Positions 23,401 to 35,862 of a stretch of DNA of 64,000 bases are shown here, piece by piece. A program made the translations under genes and the position numbers. The stretch covers positions 248,001-312,000 of the forward strand of contig JACGCK010000032.1 of the NCBI GenBank assembly GCA_014925825.1, read 5' to 3'. Positions within the stretch are counted from its first letter, which is position 1, and the number at the start of each line of letters is the position of its first letter. The stretch is from Pholiota molesta (lineage: Eukaryota; Basidiomycota; Agaricomycetes; Agaricales; Strophariaceae). Below the pieces are notes generated by a model. It was not told where the DNA came from, did no database searches, and saw only the letters and a list, made by a program, of their open reading frames with translations.

Positions 23401-24282
23401 CTTTAGGCCCACTTGCGCGCTGCCGTACGGCGCTTTTGCGGAGCGGTATTGGGGCACGAGGTGATGGTGAAAGTTGGCTAATTAACGAGGATTGATGAAT
23501 ATTAGATCACTACCATACCCTCTGATCGGATCCTGTATTTTACACTAAAGGCGTGTAATATTAATTCTTGGACGGCAGTGATAAGGCTTTATAAGGACGA
23601 CTGAGAATCGCCTATGATGTTTATTCCGTGTGGCCATAAGTAACTTGAAACGGTCCGCCGCAGGCGAAGCTCTATATTAGTAGCCACTTCGGAAATAAGA
23701 TAGCCAAATTTCAGCCCAAAGAGCCCGGTCATAAAGCTACCTGTGCAGAGGTATGCTCACGAGTTCGGTCATCGGATGGCCTGGCTGAAGGGTAACAATT
23801 GGAGATCGCGACTGGGTCGTGCGCCGTTCGCCGTTACTGTTACAACGAGGATGTCGATGGAGAAAAAAAAATCTCAAAGAGCAGATGGCTCAGACTCGGA
23901 AGCCGCATTTCTCACAGTGGAACATCGGCGTTATCAATATCTAGAAGGAGGGCGCCAATTGGCGTCAACTTGCACTATAAACAGATTGCTCATAAGGAGA
24001 TCTCGGGCCCGAGAGGGCGACATCTTCTCGCTTTTGTGGCTACCCTTCCAGGGTTCCATAATTCCATCGACCTTCTTTCCAGTATCACAACATTTCTGCT
24101 GTTTTCTTTTGATTCCTAGACATTCAGATACCTGAAATAGCGCTACTGTCTGGGTTTTCGAACTTCTTGGCCTTTTCTTTGCTCCCTCATATTCTTACAA
24201 TCGGTCGACGTTGCTATTGCTCTGTATGACCTGCCATCCGTAGGGAGAGACCTCCATATTCACATTACTACTGTTCGGAAAT
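20421..24282. other. gene-poor region
   Basis: About 3.9 kb in which I find no supported gene. The first 400 bp are probably the promoter and leader of the RRM gene. Frames up to 145 codons occur (e.g. 21210-21647 minus) but show no family motifs, no flanking splice-compatible exons and no matching neighbours. A TATA-like CTATAAATAG lies at about 22778-22787 with no recognisable gene downstream. Confidence 0.4.
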
Positions 24283-26614
24283 ATGGCGCCCAATGTGATA
24301 CTGGAGGACCTCAGGTCGACGTAAGCCTTTATTCTACAGTCCATGCAAGCCTCGCTTATCCCTATGGTATACGTGTCCGCTCGACATCAGAAACGCCGAC
24401 TACTATTTCGCCGCTATATCCATTTGTGCGTCCAAAGTCCATGTCTGGGCTGCTAAATTCTCAACAATTTCCATTCAGCGATCGCCGTCTATGAATATTG
24501 CCTGACTTTCGTTTCGGAAGTGGAACGGTTTTGGACGGGCGGCCCACTGAACTGCGCCTCGGGGTTGTTCTACATGAATCGATACCTTGTTCTGTTCGGC
24601 CACATTCCCGTCATGATCGAGTTTTTTTGGGCAACTTCGAATCCTGCAAAAATTAAAGTAAGTATCTATCCTTCCCTGGATTCGTCCTCTGCCTCAGGAA
24701 CTTATACGCTACACCTCGCAGATGTTAGTTAACACATATTATTCTGCCATCGAGCCCTGGCTCTCAGCGCAGAACGCGCACACAGCGAAACATCAGCGAG
24801 GCTAATGACCGGTCCTATTTATTTTTGCAGTTGTCAGAAGCTGCAGTCCTATCATCAATTTCTCGCAATAGCGATCCAGGTGATTGTGGCGAGTGCGTTC
24901 CTGCACCATTTTATCCTGTCCTAGCATTCGCTGATGAAAAGTACACCCCACTCCCAATTCACCGCCGACGTTGTCACGTAGGCATGCTGGTGATGCGGAT
25001 GTACGCGCTCTACGAACGCAGTCGGCGGGTCCTGGCGCTGTATCTCGCAGTGTGCACGATCGTGGTGGCGATTGGTTTGGTGGGTCCCATTTCTTGATTC
25101 AATCGTTTGCTGTTGTGTTTGATCTGCAGTCGGCGATCATCGACTTGCGGTGCACTCTCGCCGTCTTCCTTCTTTTTTCTTCTTTCTCGGATGTGCGCTA
25201 ACCGCATATCGGAACAGTGGGCCGTCATCGGCGGCAAATCGCAGAAATCGCGGGAGGTGCTCCTCCCGGTGGGATGTGGCGCCTCCTTAACACATTACCA
25301 GTATGTCACCCCATTATCTCCTCCCCATTCTGGTTGTCCTGGACAGTGGCTGCTGCCGTCCTATGCTGATGGAATCGATATTCGGTCTATTCAGAGCCAT
25401 CCGTGAGCATGCTGCGCGTTCGTCCTCTGGTGAGGCTGGTTTGACTAATTTTGTACATGATTGAGGCTTGGGCGCTGCGTGGGCGGGCATGCTGGCTTTT
25501 GACTGCTTGGTCTTCGGGATGACGCTCTACAAGTCGCTCACCCTCGCGCGGACGCCTGGCGTGGATCTGTTGACTATATTACTGCGGGATGGTGCGCACA
25601 TCCTTCAACTTCTGAATCCAGAGGCTGACGATACTGAATGCTATGTTTCCTCTCCATCTCTCTCTTGCATAGGCGCTGTTTATTTCGCGTGAGCACGCAT
25701 TTCTTCTGCGCACGCCACTACCGCCTTCCTTGCGAAGCTGCTTGGCTGCTTTGGGCGCTGATACTTACTGACCGATACGCCGACATCATATAGGGTGATG
25801 ATGGCTGCGAACCTAGGGAACATTCTGACTTTTGTGGTAAGCTCTGATCCCCCCAAAACGAAACTTAACCGCAATGCTCATCCGTCCCTCCTAACCTTTG
25901 CCTTCCATTCGTGCTCGGCGCAACGCACAGTTCGGTGGCGTGAGTCTGTCCTTTTTGCTTACTCTGGCGGCGCGGACGTGCAGTCGCCACCGTCCAATTT
26001 ACTCATTATTGCCTTTTGAATTGCTGTGGTATCCGCCAAGTAGACGTTCACGCGGGGCGTCGCCACCACTTTCTGCAACGCGTACGTCTCCGCCATCTTC
26101 TGTCCCCAAAACTCCTTTTCCGCGCCCAAGTTTCCAGAAAAACTGACAGAAACGCACCCCCCTCTTCCTCCAACATCAATTCAAACAAAATGAAATAAAA
26201 ATACATTGAACACAAATGGGAAAAACCATATAGCATCTCCTCAGTGATGATCTCGCGCCTCATGCTCAACCTGCGCGACCCCGCGCTCGTGCGGCACGCG
26301 CTGAAGAGCAGCACCGCCGGCGGGGAGTACACGACGTACCCGAACCTGACGATGCTCTCGACCGCGCAGTGGGACTGGGAGGGAGACGGGCAGGGGGGTG
26401 GGGACGTGGATGTGGGAGGGGCAGGGGGCAGCAGGACGCGCGGGAGGGATGTGTATGGGTACCTGGCGACGGGGTCGACCCCGTCGAGTCCAAGTACGTT
26501 GTGTTTCTCTTTTTTCTTTCGTCGTTGTTCACACATACGCACTATACAGATTGCACTCAGGATGTCGAGATGCGAGCCTTGAAGGTTGAAGACCGACCGG
26601 AGGCGCCGACTTAG
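24283..26614 (+). CDS. DUF6533-domain multi-pass membrane protein
   Basis: Member of a large, uncharacterised basidiomycete family with an N-terminal DUF6533 and about seven membrane helices. Exons inferred: 24283-24320, 24391-24425, 24479-24657, 24838-24892, 24982-25079, 25218-25300, 25395-25402, 25466-25591, 25673-25688, 25794-25836, 25931-25939, 26044-26081, 26234-26493 and 26550-26614, about 350 residues. Family signatures are ADYYFAAISISIAVYEYCLTF, LVMRMYALYERSRRVLALY, WAGMLAFDCLVFGMTLYKSL and SSVMISRLMLNLRDP, with a hydrophilic Gly/Asp-rich tail. Three micro-exons (8, 16 and 9 nt) are needed to restore the family sequence. The 9-nt exon and the 180-nt third intron are the weakest points. 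The function of the family is unknown; a GPCR-like topology is only a resemblance. Confidence 0.75.
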
Positions 26615-27541
26615 CTTAGCGCCAGCACACCATCGCTACTACTATCATCACAAGGCGACAGCACAGCGGCACCAATAGAGACCGTCGCCGCTGGTTCCAA
26701 CACGATCATCACGACCGTCACGAAATGATCTACAGCACCAGTAGAGCTGGAGGACGAACTGGAGAGACCCATTCCTCACGTCAAGGCGCGCTGGGGTAAA
26801 TAGACTCTCTAACGCAATTAAAGTTTGATCTAATGCTACTGTAAGTATGTTTAATATTAGTAGATCTTCAGGATTTGTTGTTGGGTTGTATGTAGGCTGT
26901 CGCATGCCTACTTATTTTTGGGGCAGGTTTTAATCGCAGCAGTAGCACTGTACATATGCACATACATATGGGCTATGAATATAATTGGGACTTGGGCATT
27001 GAGTAGATGGTTTATGATGGGTGCCGGATTGCTGGGATACATTCATAGACATTTTGAAGATATGACTTATTTATTTAATTTAGCGGTAGCATTGTACGCA
27101 GATATGTGGATGTGGATACCATTGGGACTTGGGCGTTGATACGGATGGTTTGGGTAGGCGACGCTGGCCAGATTGCTGGGACACATTCATAGACAATTTT
27201 CGAAGATATGGCTATTTCAATTCGATGTATTTTACAGTCCATGAGAAGTCATAGATTGTAGTCTAATTTTTGTATGATACGAGCATGCAGAGTACCAGCG
27301 ATAATAATAGATATATAGTACAATAAAAAGCAACAAAAGGACGGCAAAGAAGTACGAGCCAGCAGGTAGTAGGATATACGTATGAACAACGAGGAAGATG
27401 GACGACAAGATACAGTATGTATTACACATTCTGATGATCAGACAGAATAAGAGGCCATCCGTGATCGCGAAGGCAAGAAGGGATAGAAAAAAATTAAATC
27501 AGAGGTGGTTCCAAAATCATAGCAAAATCATAGCCTCCTTC
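26615..27541. other. intergenic between DUF6533 gene and acidic protein gene
   Basis: No supported gene. It holds the 3' flanks of two convergent genes and a diverged two-copy tandem repeat at 26938-27215. Confidence 0.45.
26938..27215 (+). repeat. diverged two-copy tandem repeat, unit about 147 bp
   Basis: 26938-27065 and 27084-27215 align along their length. Shared blocks include GTAGCA.TGTAC, ATTGGGACTTGGGC, ATTGCTGGGA and ACATTCATAGACA. The first unit is an open frame of the local 73-codon ORF and the second carries stops, so coding is unlikely. Confidence 0.65.
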
Positions 27542-28620
27542 CTACGACATGTCCATCCCATCCTCCCCCTCCTCCCCAGCCCGCGCCGCACCGCGCCCCA
27601 CCGCATCCTCGTCCTCGTCCTCGCTCCAGCGGTCAAACAGCTCCTCCACCGGGATGTCCTCAAAGTCCGCGAGTGCCGCGCGCCGGGCGCACTCCTCCGC
27701 ATACGCCTCGAGCTCCTCGTCCGCGAGCGCGACGGGGGTCAGGTCGAGTAGGGCGTCGTCGGGTACCGGTGGGTCGAGGTCGAGGTCGAGGTCGTCGTCT
27801 TGTATGAAGGGGTACGGATTTGCGGGGGTAGTGGAAGGTGGCAGGGAACGGAAGTGGGAATGGGAAGTGGAGGGAGGCACGGAGGTGGGAGCTAGAGGTT
27901 GGGAGGGAGAGACGTCAGCGGAGTTGGGGAATGAGAGTATGGATAAGAATATAGTGTAGGAGTGGAAGAAACATACCAGGAGAAGCGGTGCCCATGGTCA
28001 GTTCTTCTTCCCAGCGAGACGCATCCTCCATGTCCGGGTCGTAAGACGAGCCAACCTCCTGTGCATACGATACCCTGTACGAATGGGTCTGTTTCCGCGT
28101 CGCATTCGCCATAATCCGGCGGAAAAGCTACGGCACACAAGAAAGAGTTAGAACGCCTCGCGCCGCATAATCCTTGGCAGCCCACCTCATCCTGCATGAT
28201 ATCCTCGTCCTCCTCTTCACCATCATCGTCCATCGAGTAATCATCGCTGCTCGGCTCGCGCATCTTCCCCGCCCTCTTCCCCGATACCGCCCGTTCCCTG
28301 GCCTTCGCCGCGCGCTCAAAGCAGCGCGCCTTGAACCGGCTCCTCAGGAACGCCTTCTGCGGGTCCGCAGACTCCGCAGGTTCGGCCCCGCTGCTGAAGA
28401 GTCTGCGCGCCGTGCTGGATTCGCGCTCTGGGTGAACCGAAACTGCTGCTTTGTACTGCGAGCGCCGCCGGGCCTGCGCGGCAACGACTGGTGAAGACAT
28501 CTTGGGGCTGCCCGAGGGCGATGCGACGAGGGGCGATGAGTTAAGGGGTCTATACTGGAGGGGGTACCGCGGGCATGCGGGGGTAGAAGGGTAGAACGGA
28601 GAAGGGCTTGAGGAAGCCAT
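27542..28620 (-). CDS. conserved acidic basidiomycete protein of unknown function
   Basis: Exons on the minus strand are 28620-28186, 28127-27977 and 27891-27542, giving 311 residues with all phases closed. The N-terminus is Ser/Pro-rich, followed by a basic helix block (SRFKARCFERAAKARERAV) and a run of acidic residues (DDDGEEEDEDIMQDE). A compact conserved block follows, LFRRIMANATRKQTHSYRVS and EVGSSYDPDMED. The C-terminus is acidic with DEELEAYAEECARR and FEDIPVEELFDRWSEDE. I recognise this architecture as a hypothetical family in mushrooms but know no function. A nuclear or chromatin role would be a guess from charge pattern only. It converges with the DUF6533 gene. Confidence 0.7.
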
Positions 28621-31600
28621 CGCTGGGATAATGGCTGTCGACAAGAGACAATATTTGTGTGACAGAACGTCGTGACGAGACGTGATAGTCACGTGATTAG
28701 ATTAAACAAAGTACATGTGACCGGTTGATTCGGACTCGCGCGACGCGTCCTCTCGCGTCTTGTTCGAAGGTCGACCGTCCCAGCGTCAACTTCAAAGCCT
28801 TGCGTAACCAAGCCAAATCTCTGATGGTATGGGTACTCAATAACTATGGCTCTTGTCCCGTCGATTTGCTTATCTAAGTATGAAACTGGTGAGTACCTGG
28901 ATGGAGTTGGGATAGAGTCGTTTATTTTATTTTTGGCTCTACTAACTTCACCTACCAAGAATCTTTTTTCAGCTTATATATTGGAATCTAGGTCTTGACG
29001 CTGTATCTAGATGTGTATTTGGGTGTAAGGATCTCTTGGACCCTGCTAGCGTGCTGCCAATGCGCTGGAACAACCTCAAGACTTACACAGATTGGCTTAC
29101 TTTGGTAACTCGGATAGAAAACATACTTCTAGTGCGAACGTAGAACAAAAAGAGCACAGGAGCTTTTCGCCAATTCGGCTTGAACAATAGCACATGTTTC
29201 CGCGAAAGAAAAGGAGGACCACGCTGGACCACGAAGGAAGAATCTCCAGACGTAAGTCTCAATTTTATAACCGCCGTCCATGCGCTTACATGGCTCAATG
29301 GCATTCTGTAATCTGGGAGACTGTACAAGATAATCTGGGAAATGCGAAATGTGAAGGCTCTACATCGAACCAGCACCAGCCCGCTAGCACCATCCCATCT
29401 GGAACTCGGTACGTCGCGCACTGCCCCATATCAAACTGCTATTGACACAGCGGGTCACATCGCAGCGTGGCCTCCGGCGAGTCATTCATCGAAGGCTGCG
29501 ATTGTGGCAAATTGAACCAGATGTACGGACACCACACGATTTAGAGTGTGCCGATAAACATTAGGTTCAAACTCTCTTGTCTCATTCACTTCATTCCGAA
29601 TGAATCAAAATTAAATGGTTAGATGAGAAGCCGATCTTCGAAGTTCGCCCAATAGAATAAGCGCCGGCCGAGGAGCGCCTCAACGGGCCGGGGCTCGGTG
29701 TGAACGGCGTTTTCTCAGCGTTCGTGAAGTTCAACGCGCGATCTACGAGGCTCAGTAGCATTTTACTTGCGTCATCGTTAGAAAACGTATTGGATGAGGA
29801 TGCGAGTATGCAGGCAGCAGTTGGGCGAACAAATCATGTAGCCTTTTTGGTGATGCGAAAGGGGCGGGGGTGCTCCGAGCCAAGCTTCTTGATGCCGAAC
29901 CTCCAGTATTTCAGTCTCGCCCCGAGAACGCCCTATGGGCGCATGTACGACCTATTGTCATTGGGTTCTGGATGACAGAACCTAATAAAAGAGCCATAAT
30001 CTACTCGGATTGTAACAAGAATACTTACCCCATCTATCTTCATGGATGCGCAACTATATTGCACGGCCATCGTCGCTCAACGCCGCGCCGTAAGTACATC
30101 CTTTTGGTATGTAAATTACGCTATACATAGCCAGACGCTCATGAGAACAATAACGAACATCGACAACTGCAATTGGATGGCGTTTGCGCGCGCAGTCACA
30201 ACCTGTCGCACCAAGGCCTCGATCCAAACGCACGGATGACAGTGTTACTTACTTGAACGGCGCATGATCAGTGGCATACGCATGCAGCTTTGCGCCACTG
30301 TCACGATTATAATGGAATGCCCAGGAGTACTATTAGTAGGGGGTGATAACTAATGCACGCTAATTCCTACAGGACGGGTGTCACTCTAGCTACGACGCCT
30401 CAGGCCTCGGGCGGAGAGTCGACTATTCTTTTTACAACGGGCCTCATACAGATTGATGTACTTAGTGTACGCGAACGAAGAGCATCATGATCGTCTGTAC
30501 CCGTCGGATGCACACATGCACGAATGTCCAGGGCATCCGCTTCAGAGTACTCAGGATCTCGAAATATTACACCTAGTGATCAGATAGGGATTCAGATGAT
30601 CATCGCACCGGAGAAGTGGGATTGGCGTCGTGGACAGATCTTATTTTGTACAAAAAAACACGCAACCAATGCCCAGGACTACAAACGTTCCCAGCGCAGC
30701 CATTCAATTTCTAAACATATACATAATATACTTCCACCTTTGAACAAGATGAGTGGGTACATGAAAGCTACATATACCTACTTTCATCCAATGGACCCGC
30801 CTCAGCGATGTGGGAAAGGAAGAGACCTGCAAGGTGCTATCGGCAACTTGACCTATTATTGCGATTCCTGTACCCAGGTCCCAGGATGTCGGAGGATGTC
30901 GTGCTGCCTCGTAAGTAGCTGCCTCATTGGTGGCATTCGCTGACAGGAATTCGGAATTTGCCGCCCGGCCATCTGGTATTGCTGAATATCGATCACAGGC
31001 GCGCCCACACACTGCGTGCAGTGTTCGATTCGCCGCATATTCTTGGATACTCATACTGTGTGATAAAGGCAGGGTACGGATATGGTTTAGCCAGCGTTAA
31101 GGTCAGGAATTTGGCTTATAATGTAACAATGATATAAACGGTCCAATCCCGTACGTGTTATTCTCGGACGGAGAATGTGAATGGTAATGTAATGGTTAAT
31201 AGAGTTCTTTTCCCCACTTGAAAGGCTACCGTCCGAACGTGGCGGAATTAATGAAAGCGCGCTGCATCATCTGTCTCTCTAATGTCAAAAATACTTCTGC
31301 GAGATGGATCACGAAAAAAAGGTGGATAGTGGGCCCCAAATTAACATTGAGAGGATAGCCAACCTAACGGTGGCGAAAATCGACGAGCTAAGGATGTATG
31401 TATGTAGCATGTACAGGCCGGAACAGGCGCCTGTCGGCGGCTGCCCGCATTCGTAAGTAAGGTGACGTGCTGGCCCGCCGACGTGAGAATCGCCGGATGC
31501 GCACTCCTTGCGCACGCCCATTGGGAACGTTCAAGGAACGTTACGGCATTTCACCCACACCACGCCCCCATCCCAGCCACATCCCCATGATTGTCACCAA

Positions 31601-32491
31601 GTGAATACATACGTATCACACAGTGCATGCGATTTTGTGCGATGTTATTCCGCTACACGCACAAGCCGTACCAAGACTGCCGCTAACTGGTCGCATTTGG
31701 GTCAAATCAACCTTTACAGAGGTCCATCAGACACGGAAGCGGTGGGGGTGGACAGGCGTGGCCCCGGGTGGGCGTTTGAATTCCGATTAATGGCTAACAG
31801 GTGCTGTTGTCGTGACGTTCCCGCTACCCTTTTCTTTCAGCCCTCCGGCTAAGGACGGTGGTGATAGATGATAAGAGATACGATTTAGCTTGACTTTCAA
31901 TAGAGATCTTGTCTCCCTTTCCCCATCCTCCTAGCGCGCATCATCGCTGCGCGAGGCATCTTCCCCTAACAGGCGTTACATACGCCATCTTGCGTGGAGA
32001 CGCCCTTCCGCCGCAGATCATCATCAGCAGCTTCTGGTGCCCTGAGCTTCGATTGCCCATTAACGAGTGGCATATGGATGCGGTGAGCGATTCGGATGTG
32101 CTTTATTGCTGCGTTACATGTCTGCCATATGTATATTACGGGGCCGGCTGCGCCGGGACGAATGGTGTGAGCGAGGCTCGGACGGTCGGGGGTGTTCTGG
32201 TGGGGGCCTTGTGACCGTGCAGGGGTGGGATGAAAGGAAATGTGATGGGACGGTGACAGCTGGAGGATTACAGTTTTATGGTGAAAGTAACTCTGCGGAT
32301 TGCTAACGCAGTAGCAACAGTGTAGTGCCCAGATTCTTTCATAAAGAGTGCATCAAGGCATCTCCCGCTATCGTCGCCCCTTCCCTCTGCCCAAGCTCCA
32401 TCCCGCTCTACGTAACTCCTCGGATAACGCCCTCGCTATAAGGTCGCCGCCTCGCCCCCCGACCGCATTCCTACTTATCTTCCTGTAAATC
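28621..32491. other. gene-poor region
   Basis: About 3.9 kb without a supported gene. Frames of 100-140 codons (e.g. 30524-30943 plus, 31508-31852 plus) show no family motifs or splice-linked partners. A short GC-rich patch at about 29655-29700 stands out but has no terminal repeats. The last few hundred bases are probably the amidase promoter. Confidence 0.4.
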
Positions 32492-34875
32492 ATGCTTTTT
32501 TCTTTCTTTTCCTCTGCCCACCAGCGTGCATGGTACGTCTTTTGACTCACATCCGCCCCTAGCCCAGCACGTTTTTTTCGTTTACCAAAAACTCGTTAAT
32601 CTAGCGCCTGGAAGCAGCAGGAGCGGCAGTCCAAAATCGACTCGCTGCCCGCCGTTTATTCCGCCCCACTCTCGTTGTCCGAAGAAAAAATCCACGCTCT
32701 TTCCATCTCCCAGCTCGTCGCGCAATGTCGCTCGGGCGCCATCGCGCCGTCCGCCATCATGCTCACGTATGCGAAGAAGACGCTCGCCGCGCAGAAGAAG
32801 ACGAATTGCGTCTCCGACATCATGTTCCAGGAGGCGCTGCTCATTCCCCCCGTCGCCAACTGGGGCCCGGGGGTCGATCTCGACGCGGGCATCACTGAAA
32901 CCGCCCGCGAACGCTCCCTACTTGGGGTGCCCATCAGTATCAAAGGTGCGAGCGGAGCGTCTTTTCGGTTGGGCTATTAGTAACAAGCCACCATCCGTCC
33001 ACTAACTCGATCCTCTCTCTTCCTCTTATCGTCTTCTCTCAATTTTACGTGCACGCCGTACGTGTGCACAGACACGGTTGATATCCAAGGCCACGACTCC
33101 ACCATCGGCTACTCGAAATACGTCGGCCAGCCCGCGCCCACCTCCTCCGCCATCGTCCGCCTGCTGCAGGACGCCGGCGCGCTCGTGCACGTCAAGACGA
33201 CGGTCCCCGCGGGCCTGCTCGCGATCGAGACCGCGTCCGACGTCTTCGGGCGCACCGACAACCCGTACAACCCCGCGTTCACCGTCGGCGCGTCGACGGG
33301 CGGCGGCGGCGCGCTCCTCGCGTGCGGGGGGAGCAAGATCGAGATCGGCACGGACATCGCGGGCAGCGTCCGGATCCCGGCGCACTTCTGCGGCGTGTGG
33401 AGCCTGAAGGCGAGCGCGGGGCGCTTCCCCGCGTGGGGCACCGCGTCGTCGATGCCTGGCCTGGAGGCGATCCCGATCATCACGTCCCCGATGGCGGGCA
33501 ACCTGGCGGACCTGCGCGATTTCTGGAAGCGGGTCGTCTCGTGCGAGCCGTGGCAGTACGACCACACCGTGAGCGCTGGCTACTTGGGGGTGTGCGCGGG
33601 GATTGTTTGGCCTGATGCTGTTGTTCTTTCTTTGTCGTTAGTGCGTCCCGCTTCCGTGGAGGAATGTCGATCTACAGGATGAAGGCCGCAAATTGAAATG
33701 GGGCGTGGTATGGGAGGATGGTGCGTCGGCCCCCCAGCCCCTCGCGTCGACCCCCGCTGATCTAAAATAACCCCAAGGCACCATACCCCCGAGCCCGGCC
33801 TGCAAACGCGCGCTGTCCATGGTTATCTCCGCGCTCAAGAAACAAGGACACGAAGTCGTCGACTTGTGCGTATCTCCCTTTTCCCAGTGCACATTCCCAT
33901 GGTATCTGGTAACTCACCAATGGATTTCCTACTGCAGCCAGCCTCCGAGCGTATGGGAAGGCCTGAAAATAGGATATAAGCTTCTTCTCTCCGACGGCGG
34001 TGCGTACCATTCGCCTTCTCCGCCCGGCCATTAAATCTAAATCAGATCATGGATGACGCTGTTGATGATGCTCCTGGTAAAATACCTACTTCGACCTGCG
34101 CAGGCCGCCAGATCCAGGACGCCCTCAGCCCGGGGGAGAAAGTGAACAAGGCCGCCGCCGCGATCCTCGCGCTCCTCGCGCTCCCGCGCCTCGTCAAGCG
34201 CGTGCTGTCCTTCTTCGCGCGCACGCGCGACCCGCTGTCCTCCGAGCTCTTCGGGCTGATGAATACGAAGACGGTGCTGGAAGAAAGGCAGATCGTCGTG
34301 GCGCGCGACGCGTACCGCGCGGAGTGGCACAGGAAGTGGGTCGAGGAGGGGCTGGACTTCGTGCTGACGGTGCCGGTGTCGCTGCCGGCGATGGAGCACG
34401 GGGCGTCGGAGAAGACGACGACGGTGTGTGCGGGGTATACGTTTTTGTTCAGTCTGGTACGTCCATCCCCGTCCGTCCTCGCCGCGTGCCGGCTATGTCC
34501 GGATGCCCGGCTTTCTCAAAGCTCACCGGCGCGCTTTTCGTCCCTCTGAATCCCGTCACTCATAATTGATCCACTCACTCCTACTCTCCCCACATATTCA
34601 TACAGCTCGACTACCCCGCCGGCGTCCTCCCCGTGACAAAGGTCGACCGCGCGCTCGACGCGCTCCCCGCGGACTTCACTTGCTCCGCGCAGTACGCCGC
34701 GCTCGCGCCCGTCGCGCGCGCCGCGTACGCCGTGTACGACGCGGACCGGATGCACGGGCTGCCGCTCGGCGTGCAGGTCGTCGGGCGCAAGCTCGAGGAG
34801 GAGAAGGTGCTCGAGGGCATGCAGGTGGTGGAGGACGCGCTGCGCCTGCAGGGGTCGGTGTTTGTCGGTCTGTGA
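32492..34875 (+). CDS. amidase signature family hydrolase
   Basis: Hydrolyses carboxylic amides; related to fungal acetamidases and fatty-acid-amide-type amidases. Exons 32492-32532, 32605-32945, 33072-33568, 33642-33720, 33778-33865, 33938-33999, 34104-34456 and 34606-34875 give 576 residues. The Ser-cisSer-Lys triad is complete: Lys127 in PISIKD, Ser202 in GASTGGGG and Ser226 in TDIAGSVRIP. The spacing of 75 and 24 residues equals that of FAAH (142, 217, 241). The N-terminal MLFSFFSSAHQRACAW is followed by the family's usual KQQER helix. Its first exon is the least certain part. The usual fungal role is use of amides as nitrogen source, but the substrate is not predictable. No pathway partners are adjacent. 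Confidence 0.9.
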
Positions 34876-35862
34876 AGCCGGAGGCCGTCGTGGCGCGCGC
34901 CGGGAAGGGCGGCGGCGTGGCGCGGTGCTGAGGCTGGCGCCGCTATGGAACACTGCATTAGCTTCGACAGCGACAGCGACGTCGATGCGGCATCAACGGC
35001 CACTAAGCTCTTCTTGATCAACTCCCTATCAACTTGTATCAGGGTGGGAGCCCGTTGGAATGGGGGCGCGCGCGCCAGGCTAAGTTTTTCGGCACTTCCA
35101 TTTGCTTTTGGGCTTTTCGCGTTGCTTTCTCGCCTTCTTCTTCTATTTAGCTCTGGGTTTGGCTTTCTGTGGCTGCTTCTCGCTCTGGCTTTTGGTCCGC
35201 GACATCCCCTCCTGGCGGTGGGCGATCCGTGATGCCTTTCGCCTTACCTTCGTTGCGTTCGTGCGTTCCATTTTGGCGGGTTTATATATATATATTTCGA
35301 GTCGTACTTGCGCCGCGTCGCTGCTTTGGGAGAGCTGTATCTCGATCGTTGGTTAACCTCTTCTTATTTTCTCCTACCACCCACTCCTAATTCTTAGTGA
35401 CCCCCACCCCTCTGTCCAGTCTCTGGATTGTGGCTGCATTCCTTCGTTTCGTTTCTTCTCGTTGCCGTCGCTCTGCTACCACTTTCATTCATATCCAATC
35501 ACACAGTGCTGCCTCGAACCCATTTCACGAATTTTATTCAGCTCCTGGACCTTTCTTTACCCTGTACACCAGATTACTTATTTTGAACCTCGCAGTAACC
35601 TACTTACTTGTCGCCTGCGTGTATGTGTATTTTAGTTTCTTTCTTTATATCTTATTCATCCTTACCTCAAATTATTATTTTCGCAATTCTTTCTCGGGAT
35701 TCAGGGATGTGGTTCACAAATATATGGCATTGAAACAGATTCAGAAAGTGGGCGCCCATAATAGGGCAAGATACAAGAGCGTTATACGTTGATACATTTT
35801 CTGAAATACGGGACGGTTCATTATGATTAAGGCGTTGTCGAGGGACGGCATTATCAATGCGA
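34876..35862. other. intergenic, between convergent amidase and AA9 genes
   Basis: No gene seen; T-rich and pyrimidine-rich on the plus strand, with a short (TA)n tract at about 35284-35296. It probably contains both 3' untranslated regions. Confidence 0.4.

Noticed and set aside
29655..29700. GC-rich patch in AT-rich DNA, considered as a mobile element end or RNA gene
   Set aside because: No terminal repeats, target duplication or tRNA-like fold.
30524..30943. 139-codon plus-strand frame in the gap at 28.6-32.5 kb
   Set aside because: Low-order composition and no recognisable motif; the Cys-rich end is short and not a known zinc-binding pattern.
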